DNA from: Pseudochelatococcus lubricantis
Lineage (GTDB): Bacteria; Pseudomonadota; Alphaproteobacteria; Rhizobiales; Beijerinckiaceae
Assembly (NCBI RefSeq): GCF_042432495.1
Contig: NZ_JBHLXC010000012.1
Coordinates: 372,001-436,000, forward strand
DNA: 64,000 nucleotides
Direction: 5' to 3'
The position numbers were made by a program, and so were the translations under genes. Of the stretch, positions 1 through 8,906 are shown piece after piece; position 1 is the stretch's first letter; every line of letters starts with the position of its first letter. Below the pieces are notes generated by a model. That model saw only the letters and a list, made by a program, of their open reading frames with translations. It had not been told where the DNA came from and made no database searches.

Positions 1-149
1 TGAGACGAATCCGGCATGGCAACCATGGCCGCCGCTGCAGCCGGGCGGTCCTGCGGGCCGGTGCCGAACACGGAGCCGAGCAGCTTCGTCTTCTCATTTT
101 GAGATAAATTCAGTAGATTTAATATAATTCGCCTTGCGAGACCTTTTTT

Positions 150-168
150 GGGGTTATAGGATAACCCC
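150..168. promoter_or_regulatory. inverted repeat upstream of the sulfonate operon
   Basis: GGGGTTA and TAACCCC form a perfect 7-bp inverted repeat around a 5-nt spacer. It ends 29 nt before the ATG of the binding-protein gene, in an AT-rich leader. It could be an operator or a leader hairpin; the sequence does not decide which. Confidence 0.4.
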
Positions 169-197
169 ATCAATCATCGGCGAAGGTACATCCCGCT

Positions 198-1229
198 ATG
201 CATTCATCGTCCGGCATTTTCCGCCTCCCGCGGCGCACCGTCATGACGGCCATCCTCGCGTCCGTCATTGCGGCGGCGGTTCATTCATCGCCCTCCCCGG
301 CGCAGGAGGCGGGCAAGCCTGCCGGACAGGTGGCGCCCGTGGAGCTGAACTTCGGCTTTCCGTGGAACGGCGGCGTGGGCTTTCCGCCCGCGCTGACCGA
401 CGCCACCGGCTATGCCATCCACCTCGGCCTCGCAGGGCCGATCCTGGAGGCACACGGCTTCAAGCTCGGCCGGCAGATCGGCTTCAACACCGGGCCCCTG
501 GCGCTCGCAGGCCTGCAGAGCGGCGAGATCCAACTGGCGCAGACGGGCGAGACGCCGGCCGTGCTCACGGTGGTCAACGGCCAGGCGACGCGCGCGGTGA
601 CGATCGGCGCGCCGGCGGGAGACCTGTGGATCGTCGCGCGGAAGTCCGAGGCGGGCAAGCTCGAGGACCTCGCCGGCAAGTCGATCGGCGCGGCCTTCGG
701 CTCCAACTTCGACAAGTTCGCGCTGGCGGCGCTGAAGCGCACCGGCCAGCAGGACAAGGTGAAGCTCGTCAACCTGTCGCCGTCGGAAACCTATCCCGCC
801 CTGCAGAGCGGCGGCGTCGCGGCGGTGGTGGCGAGCCCGCCGCAGGCCGTGGGCTGGCGGCGGAAGGACAAGGACGTCCACATCATCGCCCGCGCCCGCG
901 AAGGAGATCCCACGCTCGAACTGAGCGCGAGCGTCGTGGTGACGACCGAGGACTTCGCCGCGCGCAATCCCGGCCTGCAGAAGGCGTTGTGGGAGGTGCA
1001 GAAGGCCGGCATCGCGGAAATCCGGAAGGATCCGCAGAAGTACTACACATTCTACAGCCAGAAGACGGGCCTGTCGCCCGAGGAATCCAGCACCGTCGTC
1101 CTGCTCAACTTCGCCGACGCGCCGATTGCGCCGGACGGCCTGAAGGTGATCAGGAGCTCGCTGGCGTTTCTCACCGATACGGGCGTCATCAAGCGCAGCG
1201 CCGATGTCGACGCCTGGGCTCTGAAATAA
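198..1229 (+). CDS. ABC transporter substrate-binding protein, sulfonate/taurine type
   Basis: A 343-residue periplasmic binding protein of the SsuA/TauA/NMT1-like class, expected to capture an alkanesulfonate or similar anion for import. Residues about 1-36 form an export signal: basic n-region, hydrophobic stretch, then a PAQEA cleavage region. The mature part opens with the beta-strand typical of the family (ELNFGF) and contains the GxFGSNFDKF-type ligand-lobe segment. The permease gene follows after 18 nt and the ATPase overlaps that, so this is the first gene of an importer operon. It ends in ALK, full length for the family. The ligand is unproven; the adjoining ferredoxin/flavoprotein/MetE-like genes suggest an organosulfur compound. 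A longer upstream start at 134 belongs to another frame. Confidence 0.85.
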   Translation: MHSSSGIFRLPRRTVMTAILASVIAAAVHSSPSPAQEAGKPAGQVAPVELNFGFPWNGGVGFPPALTDATGYAIHLGLAGPILEAHGFKLGRQIGFNTGPLALAGLQSGEIQLAQTGETPAVLTVVNGQATRAVTIGAPAGDLWIVARKSEAGKLEDLAGKSIGAAFGSNFDKFALAALKRTGQQDKVKLVNLSPSETYPALQSGGVAAVVASPPQAVGWRRKDKDVHIIARAREGDPTLELSASVVVTTEDFAARNPGLQKALWEVQKAGIAEIRKDPQKYYTFYSQKTGLSPEESSTVVLLNFADAPIAPDGLKVIRSSLAFLTDTGVIKRSADVDAWALK

Positions 1230-1247
1230 CGGGCCCGGCGGCGGAAG

Positions 1248-2135
1248 ATGAGCAACTCCCATGGAGCGGCGATGACCGGCTGCGCGCCGGCGGGGGCCGG
1301 GGGCGGGGTGGTGGGACGGCGGGGCGGATACCGGCTCGTATCGCCGAAGGCCGCCCGCGCCGCCCGGCCATCGGCGGCGGCGGACATCGCGATGCGCGCG
1401 CTCGTGCCGGCGGCGGCCGTCGCCTTCTGGTGGCTCGCCTCGCGGCAAGGGTGGATCAGGCCGCAATTGCTGCCCCCGCCCGGCGATGTCCTGACGGCGT
1501 TCCTCACGCTGATGCAGAACGGCATGCTGTGGGACAATCTCTCCGTCTCGCTCGCCCGGGCCGGCGTCGGCTTTCTGATCGGCATCGCGATCGCGCTGCC
1601 GCTCGGCATCCTGGCGGGCCTTTACAGGCTTGGCGACCAGTTGATCGACCCGACCCTCCAGATGATCAGGACGATACCGTTTCTCGCGGTCGCGCCCCTG
1701 TTCGTCGTCTGGCTGGGTATCGGCGAACCGCACAAGATCGCGCTGGTCGCGCTCGCCTGCGCGGTGCCGTTCTACCTCAACACCCAGGGCGGCGTGCGCC
1801 AGGCGGATCCCGCCATCCTGGAGGCGGCGCAGGTCTTTGGCGCCTCCCGGGCGGAGGTCGTCTGGCGTATCATCCTGCCCAACGCGCTGCCCCAGATGCT
1901 GATCGGGCTGCGGCAATCGATCGGCCTCGCCTTGCTCGCGCTCGTTCTGGCGGAACAGACGAACGCACCCAAGGGCATCGGCGCGCTGGCGCTCGCGGCG
2001 CAGCAATATTTCGAAACCGACATCCTGCTGGTCTGCATCATCGTCTACGCGGTCTGGGGGCTGGTCGGCGACGGCATCGTGCGCTTCCTCGAAGCCGTCG
2101 CCATGCCCTGGCGACGCAAGCGGAGAGAAGCGTGA
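1248..2135 (+). CDS. ABC transporter permease, SsuC/TauC type
   Basis: A 295-residue inner-membrane permease with about six transmembrane segments. The BPD_transp_1 coupling signature is the segment around EAAQVFGASRAEVVWRIILP, where EAA and a conserved G precede the ILP. The N-terminal 50 residues are low-complexity Ala/Gly/Arg, longer than usual, so an internal ATG at 1272 is possible. The start at 1248 has a purine-rich GGCGGAAG upstream. The stop shares a base with the ATG of the ATPase gene, which indicates translational coupling. Confidence 0.87.
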   Translation: MSNSHGAAMTGCAPAGAGGGVVGRRGGYRLVSPKAARAARPSAAADIAMRALVPAAAVAFWWLASRQGWIRPQLLPPPGDVLTAFLTLMQNGMLWDNLSVSLARAGVGFLIGIAIALPLGILAGLYRLGDQLIDPTLQMIRTIPFLAVAPLFVVWLGIGEPHKIALVALACAVPFYLNTQGGVRQADPAILEAAQVFGASRAEVVWRIILPNALPQMLIGLRQSIGLALLALVLAEQTNAPKGIGALALAAQQYFETDILLVCIIVYAVWGLVGDGIVRFLEAVAMPWRRKRREA

Positions 2136-2920
2136 TGCCGGATGCGATCGACGGGAACGGCGGGCGCGACCACGGCGTCCTGGCCGTCGACATGCGCGGG
2201 GTCGGCAAGAGCTTCGGCGCATCGCCCATCTTGCGGGGTTTCGACCTCGCGATCGAAAGGGGCTCGTTCGTCGCCCTGCTCGGCGCGAGCGGCAGCGGCA
2301 AGAGCACGGTGCTGCGCATCCTGCTCGGGCTGGAGGACATCGATTCCGGCAGCGTGCTGGTGGCGCCGAACCGCACGGTGGTGTTTCAGGACGCGCGCCT
2401 CGTCCGCAACCTCGACGTCAGCGCCAACGTCCTGATCGGCCAGAAGAGGACCGCCGCCGCGCGGCAGGTGGCCGTGCGGGCGCTGCACGAGGTGGGGCTG
2501 TCGCACCGCCTGCGCGCCTGGCCGCACACGCTGTCCGGCGGCGAGGCGCAGCGCGTCGCCCTGGCGCGCGCGCTGGTGCGCGAGCCGCAGCTTCTGCTGC
2601 TGGACGAGCCGTTCGCCGCCCTCGACGCGCTGACCCGCATCCGCATGCAGCAGTTGGTGGCGGAACTCTGCGACCGCCACCAGCCGGCGGTTCTCCTCGT
2701 CACGCATGATGTCGACGAGGCCCTGCTGCTCGCCGACCGGGTGGTGATCCTGAGGGAAGGCGCGCTCGCGCTCGACCGACCCGTGCCGCTGGGCCGGCCG
2801 CGCAACCGGAATGCGCCCGGCTTCGCGGCCCTGCGGCAGGGGCTGCTGCAGATACTCGGCGTGAACGACGACGTCGGCGCCGGCCCGCAAGCGCCCGCGA
2901 TCCGGGGGGCGGCGGAATGA
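2135..2920 (+). CDS. ABC transporter ATP-binding protein, SsuB/TauB type
   Basis: A 261-residue nucleotide-binding subunit. Visible motifs are Walker A GASGSGKST, signature LSGGEAQRVALARAL and Walker B LLLLDEPFAAL, followed by the switch histidine in LLVTHDVDEA. The same frame stays open for 2 kb upstream; the true start is the ATG at 2135, which overlaps the permease stop by one base and gives a normal-length protein. The stop overlaps the next ATG as ATGA. It energises import of the binding-protein ligand. Confidence 0.88.
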   Translation: MPDAIDGNGGRDHGVLAVDMRGVGKSFGASPILRGFDLAIERGSFVALLGASGSGKSTVLRILLGLEDIDSGSVLVAPNRTVVFQDARLVRNLDVSANVLIGQKRTAAARQVAVRALHEVGLSHRLRAWPHTLSGGEAQRVALARALVREPQLLLLDEPFAALDALTRIRMQQLVAELCDRHQPAVLLVTHDVDEALLLADRVVILREGALALDRPVPLGRPRNRNAPGFAALRQGLLQILGVNDDVGAGPQAPAIRGAAE

Positions 2921-3369
2921 TCGAGCTCATCAGCGCCGAACGATGCACCCTGTGCGACCTCTGCGTCGACATATGCCCGACGGACGTGTTCGAGCTGAGG
3001 GAGAACGCGCCGCCCGCCATCGCGCGTCAGGAAGACTGCCAGACCTGCTACATGTGCGAAATCCATTGCCCGGCGGATGCGATGTACGTCGCCCCCCGTC
3101 GCGAGCCGGCGGCCGAGGGATCCGTTCACCGCGACGAGAGCCGACTGGCGGCTGCCGGCATTCTCGGCAGTTTCCGCGCCCGCCTGGGCTGGGGCAAGGG
3201 CAGGCGCCCCCCGCGCACCTTCGACGAGGCGCTGGCGCTAGCCCGCACCGGACCGGGAGCGGGACCAGGACCGGAGGGCATGTCCGCGCCGGACGCGGCG
3301 CATGAGCGGGGCGAGGCCCTCCCGCAAGGCGCCCTCACTCACGGCGACGAAGGCACGGCAGACCGATGA
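2917..3369 (+). CDS. 2x[4Fe-4S] ferredoxin-type protein (AprB-like electron carrier)
   Basis: A 150-residue protein whose first 60 residues hold two cluster motifs, CTLCDLCVDICP and CQTCYMCEIHCP, as in bacterial ferredoxins and AprB. The second motif has the CxxCxxCxxxCP spacing. Residues about 65-150 are a low-complexity tail rich in Arg, Gly and Pro with no recognisable domain. It overlaps the ATPase stop and the flavoprotein start by 4 nt each, so it is very probably made with the flavoprotein and serves as its electron partner. The pairing mirrors AprB/AprA and FrdB/FrdA, but the substrate here is unknown. Confidence 0.82.
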   Translation: MIELISAERCTLCDLCVDICPTDVFELRENAPPAIARQEDCQTCYMCEIHCPADAMYVAPRREPAAEGSVHRDESRLAAAGILGSFRARLGWGKGRRPPRTFDEALALARTGPGAGPGPEGMSAPDAAHERGEALPQGALTHGDEGTADR

Positions 3370-4970
3370 ACAGCGACATCAGCGATGGTCTCGCGCTGGA
3401 GACCGACGTGCTCGTGATCGGCGGCGGACCCGCGGCGACGTGGGCCGCGCTGACGGCGCGCGAGGAAGGCGCCCGCGTCGTCCTCGCCGACAAGGGCTAT
3501 TGCGGATCCAGCGGCGTCGCGGCGCCGTCGACCATCGGCCACTGGTGGGTGGCGGAGGAGAACCGCCCCGCCGCGATGGCCGAGAAGGCGCGGGCCGGGG
3601 GCTATCTCTCCGATCCCGCGTGGATGGCGCGCATCCTCGATGAAACGTGGCGCACCTGGCCCCGCATCGCCGACCGGAGGGGATACCGCCAGGGCGACGA
3701 CGGGGACGCCGGCGCGCAGCCCCTCGTCCAGGGGCCGGTCTACCTGCGGGAGATGCGGCGCCTGATCAAGCAGGCCGGCGTCACGATCCTGGATCATTCC
3801 CCGGCGCTGGAGCTGCTGGCCGCCGATGGCGCCGTGTGCGGCGCGCGCGGCCTGCGCCGCCATGCCGCCGGCCCGTGGCGGGTCCATGCGGGCGCCGTCA
3901 TCCTGGCCACGGGCGGCTGCGCCTTCAAGAGCGGATGCCTTGGCGGCAATGTCGCGACCGGCGACGGCTATCTCATGGCGGCGGAAGCCGGCGCCCGGCT
4001 GACGGGCATGGAGTTCAGCAACTATTACGGGCTCGTTCCCGTCGGCTGTTCCATCGACAAGAACGGCTACTACCTGCTCGCAACCTATTACGACGAACGG
4101 GGCCGCGAGATCGACCGGGGCTGGAGCCCGCCGGCGGGCGTCGTCGGCACGGCCATCGCGCGGGCGTTCATCGAAGGCCCGGTGTTCGCCCGCTTCGACC
4201 GCGTCGCGCCGCAGGACCGGCTCGCCGTCAGGGCTTCCCAGCCCAACCTGCTCATCCAGTTCGACCGCCTCGGCATCGATCCGTTCACCGAGAAGTTCCG
4301 CATAGAGCCCATCATGGAAGGTTCGGTGCGGGGCACCGGCGGGGTCGTCGTCGCCGACGAGACGTGCTGGACGGGCGTTCCCGGCCTGTGGGTAGCAGGC
4401 GACACCGCCTCCCGGCAGCACATCACCGGCGCGGCCAGCGGCGCGGGCTCGGCGAACGCGGCGTGGACGGTCTCGTCAGGGCGGTGGTCCGGGAAAGCCG
4501 CCGCCCGGCATGCGCGCGAGCGCGGCAGCCCGCGCGGGCATCCGACGCCGGCAGCGCCCGAGGGCCGGAACGGCGCGGCGGCCCGGCCCACCACGGAAGC
4601 CGGCGCGTTGCAGCGCCTAGAGAAGCTGATCGGCGCCGAGGTCCACCCGCTGGAGAAGAACGGCCTTCGCTCCGCGACGGGCATGACGGAGGCGCTGGGC
4701 CGGCTGGAAAACGGCTGGGACCTGCTGAGAAACGGCCTTGCGGCCGACGACGTCCGCGCGCGGATCCGGCTGCGGGAGACGGAGGCCATGCTCGCCACGG
4801 CGCGCTGGTCGTACATCGCCGCCCTCGCCCGCGAGGAGACGCGGGGGATGCATGTCCGCGCCGACTTCCCCGCCACGGAGCAAGGCCAGCATCGGCAACT
4901 CATCCTGTCCGGGATCGACGCGCCCGTGCTGGAGGCCGTGCCGGTCGCATGGAACGATTTCGGACAATGA
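3366..4970 (+). CDS. FAD-dependent oxidoreductase of the fumarate reductase/AprA superfamily
   Basis: A 534-residue flavoprotein. The N-terminal dinucleotide fold is VLVIGGGPAATWAAL, with the ADK of the second strand ending in an acidic ribose ligand. A covalent-flavin type GCAFKSG segment lies in the middle, and the C-terminal FAD motif is GLWVAGDTAS. The protein has the capping-domain length of SdhA/FrdA/AprA relatives and ends with the helical C-terminal domain. It overlaps the ferredoxin gene as ATGA. The pair probably oxidises or reduces the imported compound or a breakdown product. It lacks signal peptide features, so it is cytoplasmic. It should not be called AprA: adenylylsulfate specificity cannot be seen here. 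Confidence 0.8.
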   Translation: MNSDISDGLALETDVLVIGGGPAATWAALTAREEGARVVLADKGYCGSSGVAAPSTIGHWWVAEENRPAAMAEKARAGGYLSDPAWMARILDETWRTWPRIADRRGYRQGDDGDAGAQPLVQGPVYLREMRRLIKQAGVTILDHSPALELLAADGAVCGARGLRRHAAGPWRVHAGAVILATGGCAFKSGCLGGNVATGDGYLMAAEAGARLTGMEFSNYYGLVPVGCSIDKNGYYLLATYYDERGREIDRGWSPPAGVVGTAIARAFIEGPVFARFDRVAPQDRLAVRASQPNLLIQFDRLGIDPFTEKFRIEPIMEGSVRGTGGVVVADETCWTGVPGLWVAGDTASRQHITGAASGAGSANAAWTVSSGRWSGKAAARHARERGSPRGHPTPAAPEGRNGAAARPTTEAGALQRLEKLIGAEVHPLEKNGLRSATGMTEALGRLENGWDLLRNGLAADDVRARIRLRETEAMLATARWSYIAALAREETRGMHVRADFPATEQGQHRQLILSGIDAPVLEAVPVAWNDFGQ

Positions 4971-4983
4971 ACGGGAGAACGAG

Positions 4984-6144
4984 ATGAGCCACAGCGCAGA
5001 ATACATCAAGAACCTGCGTGTCGACCATGTGGGCAGCCTGCTGCGGCCGCAGGCGCTGAAGGATGCCTTCCGGGAGCACCGCGCGGGCGCGCTTTCCGCC
5101 GGCGAGCTGCGCGCCCGGCAGGATGAGGCGATTGCGCAGGTCGTCCGGGAGCAGGTCGACCACGGCCTGCCCATCGTCAACGACGGCGAGTACCGGCGCC
5201 AGGTGTTCCTGCAAAGCTTCTCGAAGGTCGCGGGCTTCGAGGAATGGGAGAACAGGGAAATCCCCAAGCGGGAGAATGCCAAACCCGCGGATGTCAGACC
5301 CGCGGAACACACCCACGACGGCGCCTGTTGCGGATATAGCCCCGTGCCGCTTCCCCTGCGCCGCGCGACCCGCAGGCTCGAACTCGTCAACAACGACATT
5401 CTGGACGAATATGCCTTCGTGAAAGGGCTCACGGATACGCCGGCCAAGGTGACGCTGATCGGCGTCGACCGCATCATCCACGGCTACGGCAAGCCGCAGC
5501 CGCAGGACATCTACCCCTCGCTGCAGGCTTTCATCGACGATCTCGTGCGTATCCAGCGGGAGTTGATCGCGGGCGTCGCCGCCGCCGGCTGCCGGTATGT
5601 CTCGATCGACGAGCCGAGCCTGACGGGCTATGTCGACCCCGCCTCCATCGCGGAGCAGATCGCGCGCGGCGAGGATCCGGCGCAGAATCTGAGCCATGCG
5701 ATCGCGGCGGACAACGCCGCCATCGCGGGGCACGAGGGCGTCGTGTTCGGCGTCCATCTGTGCCGGGGCAACCGCCAGAGCCTGTGGCACCGCGAAGGCT
5801 TCTACGACGGCATCGCGGAGCGGCTGTTCAACGAGCTGAACTTCGACCGCTTCCTGCTGGAATACGATACGCCGCGCGCCGGCTCCTTCGCGCCCCTGCG
5901 GTTCGTGCCCAAGGGGAAGATCGTCGTCCTCGGCCTGATCACGACCAAGGTCGGCGAACTCGAAACGGCCGACGGCCTGATCCGCCGCATCGAGGAAGCG
6001 TCGCAATACATACCCGTCGAGCAACTGGCGCTCAGCCCGCAATGCGGCTTCGCCTCGGTGATCGAAGGCAACCTGCTGACGCCGGACGAGCAGTGGCGCA
6101 AGATCGACCTCATGCTCGACGTCGCGAGGCGGGTCTGGCATTGA
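4984..6144 (+). CDS. MetE-like zinc-dependent methyltransferase (COG0620, short form)
   Basis: A 386-residue protein matching the catalytic C-terminal half of cobalamin-independent methionine synthase, without the N-terminal duplicated half. The start region RVDHVGSLLRP is typical of the short YxjG-type members. Zinc ligands are visible in order: His and Cys of GVHLCRG, Glu of LLEYDTPRAG, and Cys of LSPQCGF. Family members transfer methyl groups to thiols, and relatives such as epoxyalkane:CoM transferase act on other thiols. Only 13 nt separate it from the flavoprotein, so it belongs to the operon. A role in handling the thiol or methylthio part of the imported organosulfur compound is inference. 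Confidence 0.82.
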   Translation: MSHSAEYIKNLRVDHVGSLLRPQALKDAFREHRAGALSAGELRARQDEAIAQVVREQVDHGLPIVNDGEYRRQVFLQSFSKVAGFEEWENREIPKRENAKPADVRPAEHTHDGACCGYSPVPLPLRRATRRLELVNNDILDEYAFVKGLTDTPAKVTLIGVDRIIHGYGKPQPQDIYPSLQAFIDDLVRIQRELIAGVAAAGCRYVSIDEPSLTGYVDPASIAEQIARGEDPAQNLSHAIAADNAAIAGHEGVVFGVHLCRGNRQSLWHREGFYDGIAERLFNELNFDRFLLEYDTPRAGSFAPLRFVPKGKIVVLGLITTKVGELETADGLIRRIEEASQYIPVEQLALSPQCGFASVIEGNLLTPDEQWRKIDLMLDVARRVWH

Positions 6145-6244
6145 AGCCCGCGCGCACGTTGCCCGCGCACCTGCGGTGGGTTAACAGGGGAACCGGTAGC
6201 CACCCGTCAATCAGGAAAGCAGGTGCTGCGGCGCCGGGACAAGC

Positions 6245-6988
6245 ATGCCGAAAATAAACGTCTACCTGCCGGACGACCTGTTCGAGCAAGTCAAGCGCGC
6301 CAAGCTGCCCGTATCGGCGATCTGTCAGGATGCTCTTTCGGCGGCGCTGCGCACGATTGCGGAAACGCTCGAATCGGCGAACCCCCCGCAGCCGCCGCTG
6401 CCCGAGGAGCCCGATCTGGGCATCCGCCTCGGCCAGCACGTGCGCGCGATCGTCGCCATCGCCTATCCGATCGCGGCCGAGCGCGGTTCGCCGACCGTCG
6501 AGGCCGAAGACATCTTCGCCGGGATCATCGAGCAGGGCGAAAGCCTGCTCCTCCTCCTGCTCGAACAGTTCGGGTTTCCGCCCCACCGGCTGCGCGAGGC
6601 GCTGGAGGCCGCGTCCCGGGCCGGACGGCCGCCGATCGACCCGGCGGAGGTCCGGTTGTCGGACGATGCCCGCGGAATCCTCGCCCGCGCAGCGGCCGAG
6701 GCGAAGGACGCGGGCGCCGAGATGCTGACAGGCCGTTACCTGTTCCTGTCCCTCGTGAAGGAGCGGGAAGGTGTGGTCGCCGAAGTGGTTGAAGCCCTCG
6801 GCCTCGCCCATACGCTGACGAACGCCGTCTTCGACACCAGCGATGCAGGTGTCGCCTACGGCACGCACGGAATCGCCATGCGCAAGCGCGACGTGATCCT
6901 CGAGACCATGTGGTCCGACATTCGAACGAGACTGGACAGGATAGAGGAAAAGCTCGGAACGGACAGGAACGGACACTCCAAACACTGA
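6245..6988 (+). CDS. ribbon-helix-helix domain fused to a Clp N-terminal repeat domain
   Basis: A 247-residue protein. Residues 1-40 (MPKINVYLPDDLFEQV, then a helix pair) look like a CopG/RHH DNA-binding fold with an antitoxin-like start. Residues about 60-200 contain two Clp-N-like repeats: EDIFAGIIEQGES and a second with LTGRYLFLSLVKEREG, as in the substrate-docking domain of ClpA/ClpC. The C-terminal 30 residues are a charged helix. No ATPase or peptidase domain is present. It sits 100 nt after the MetE-like gene on the same strand, but no coupling is visible. It may be a regulator whose activity or stability is tied to a Clp-like partner; that is inference. Confidence 0.65.
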   Translation: MPKINVYLPDDLFEQVKRAKLPVSAICQDALSAALRTIAETLESANPPQPPLPEEPDLGIRLGQHVRAIVAIAYPIAAERGSPTVEAEDIFAGIIEQGESLLLLLLEQFGFPPHRLREALEAASRAGRPPIDPAEVRLSDDARGILARAAAEAKDAGAEMLTGRYLFLSLVKEREGVVAEVVEALGLAHTLTNAVFDTSDAGVAYGTHGIAMRKRDVILETMWSDIRTRLDRIEEKLGTDRNGHSKH

Positions 6989-7023
6989 TCCGCGCGTTGC
7001 GCCCTTTTAAGGCCGATTTTCTT

Positions 7024-7365
7024 TCATGTAAGGGCGCTGCGCACCGCTCCATCCCTGCGCGCGCAGCCGAAGCCGACATGACTGGTCGAGGTATCGACGG
7101 GTTGGGCATGGCGTGCGGCGGGGCGGTAGCGGCGGCAGGAGTTGGGGGCGCAAAGGTGAGAACCGCCCTTCAGCACCTTGCGGGGAATGGGGTTGTGCGA
7201 CCGGACGGGATCGAGACTCGCGTCCGCCGAACCACCGCGAGGATCGACAGGCACGCAGCATGCCGTCCGCGCGTCCGCGGGATGGCCGGGCGACCAGAAA
7301 TCCGCCGTCCACTCCCACACGTTGCTTATCATGTCATAAAGCCCGTAGCCGTTGGGCGGTGTCAA
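7024..7365 (-). pseudogene. C-terminal fragment of a formylglycine-generating enzyme-like (FGE-sulfatase domain) protein
   Basis: The fragment reads NGYGLYDMISNVWEWTADFW, then a KGGSHLC segment and the ...SHVGFGCAR end. These are the conserved last third of sulfatase-modifying factor/FGE proteins, which activate sulfatases by oxidising an active-site Cys. The upstream two thirds are missing: the frame runs straight into an IS21-type end at about 7360. What remains contains the Cys of GGSHLC, but the protein cannot be functional. It is a relic of a sulfatase locus near the organosulfur operon. Confidence 0.75.
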
Positions 7366-8108
7366 GCGAACTGCAAATTTGACCCCTTTGGGGAACTGAC
7401 GAACTGACCCCTCTCATGCTGTGGCGTTTTCGTTTGTCTTGAGCGCAGGTCCGGCCTTCTGCAGAAGGCCGGACCTGCGCTTTTCGCGAAGCCGGTAGCT
7501 GTCGCCGCGGATGGTGATGACCGTCGAGTGGTGAAGCAGGCGATCCAGTATCGCCGTTGCAACGACGGGATCCCAAAAACACTTCCCCATTCGCCCACGG
7601 AGCGATTTGAAGTGATCAGGATTGAGCCCTTCTCATAGCGTCGGGACACCAGCTGGAAGAACAGATGGGCGGCGTTGGCCTCGAACGGCAGGTACCCGAG
7701 CTCATCGATGATGAGCAGCCTGGGCCGGGCAAGCTACGTCAATTGCCTGTCGAGCGTGCCATCGTCGTGAGCCTTGGCCAGCATCGCCACCAGGGTTGCT
7801 GCGGTGACGAACTGGACCGAATAGTTCTGCCGGATCGCCTCGCGGCCCAGCGCCACGGCGAGATGCGTTTGCCCCGTGCCCGGAGGGCCGAGGAACAGGG
7901 TCGTGTCGCCATGGGCAATCCAACGGCACGTCGCCAGTTCGCGGATATGGCCTGGGTCCAGCAAGGGCTGCGCACCGAATTCGAAGCCGTCGAGTTCGCG
8001 CACGAACGGGAACTGGGCGATCTTGCTCGCCATCGAGATGCGGCGCTCGTCACGCCGCGCGATCTCCCGCCCGGCGAAGAACGCCAGCGCTTCGCGAAGA
8101 GCGGTTGA
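7360..8108 (-). pseudogene. istB: IS21-family remnant carrying a broken istB ATPase gene
   Basis: The terminus TGTCAAGCGAACTGCAAA at about 7360 resembles an IS21-type end. Leftward from about 8108 the helper ATPase IstB can be followed: a region with FPFVRELDGFEF, a Walker A reading GPPGTGQTH in which the essential Lys is Gln, then LLIIDELGYLPFEA, and the C-terminal SRRYEKGSILITSNRS. It is dead: an in-frame TAG replaces a Gln codon near 7736, and a 1-nt deletion near 7570 shifts the frame after EWGSVFG. No istA transposase is present. The N-terminus abuts an unrelated IS5-type fragment. Confidence 0.8.
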
Positions 8109-8421
8109 AGAGCAGATCGTGGCGGAAGACCTCCTCGTCGCAGAACAGCTGGAAACAAGGGTTCTCCAGCCACCGGTCGCACAGCGCCTCGTCGGACAGG
8201 TTGTGCATCGCCTTGAGGATCGCCAGTCCCGCCATCAAGCGGGTGGGCAGTACCGGATGGCCGGGCGCGTCCGCATAGGCCGCGCCGCAGCACTCCTCCA
8301 GGCAGTGCCAGTCGATCACCCGGCCAAGCCGGGCGAGCGCATGGTTCATGTCGACGATCTGCTCGAGCCTGGCCCGAAAAAGATCGCGCTGCCCGCTGTC
8401 CCGCCGCTCTTTCGGACGCAT
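8109..8421 (-). pseudogene. N-terminal fragment of an IS5-family transposase
   Basis: It starts MRPKERRDSGQRDLF and continues through LPTRLMAGLAILK, SDEALCDRWLENP and FRHDLLFNRSS, the conserved N-terminal third of IS5-type transposases (DUF772 region). It then ends at the junction with the istB remnant, so the DDE catalytic part is absent. A smaller piece of a related transposase lies at 47,835-47,960. Confidence 0.75.
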
Positions 8422-8469
8422 CGGAAACTCCCTGCCAATCGCCGCCATCCGAGAGGGAATCATCATTCA

Positions 8470-8760
8470 GTCACAAGCGCAATTTGCAAGATAACGGCCC
8501 AAAAGAACCCCGAAACTTGCAAACAACAATATTTTAGGGAAGCCGATATGGACGCCAGATCAATGCGTTGGACATTCTTCACGGAGAACGCGTGAAGCCT
8601 GCAGAACCCGCGACCGAAGATCCCCGCTCAGCGCTCTTCCCATCATCATCCTCCATCGAGGTCAACTTTGAAGCACCGGCGAACGCACGCGTCACTTCAC
8701 AATCGATTCATCGATCGTAGGACATGCTCTAGCGTTCCTTTCCAGGTAACCCAAGTGCCG
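8470..8760. other. non-coding stretch
   Basis: About 290 bases of lower GC between transposon debris and the small gene at 8907. I see no ORF with a credible start, no tRNA and no clear hairpin terminator. Confidence 0.5.
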
Positions 8761-8906
8761 TTCAGGAAGTAGCCAGAATCATTTGGAAAGAACTGATATC
8801 GTATTGGAATATGCCGAAGCCGTGGAAAAACTTGTCAGGATTCTTTGCCGGTTTCACGTAGCCTGAATTGATTTTTGCGATCCTAGCAAGCGCATCTCGG
8901 GCCACC

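Noticed and set aside
1..113. Possible 5' end of a leftward gene at the left edge (a frame reading KTKLLGSVFGTGPQDRP)
   Set aside because: No start codon or ribosome site in that frame, and the ATG in the neighbouring frame gives an Arg-rich string without family resemblance. Too short to call.
134..2134. 928-codon frame beginning at 134
   Set aside because: It is open only because of high GC. The real coding frames of the binding protein and permease lie over it; only its last 786 nt, from 2135, is a gene.
285..2222. 645-codon leftward frame
   Set aside because: Antisense shadow of the ABC genes, rich in Arg/Gly/Pro with no motif.
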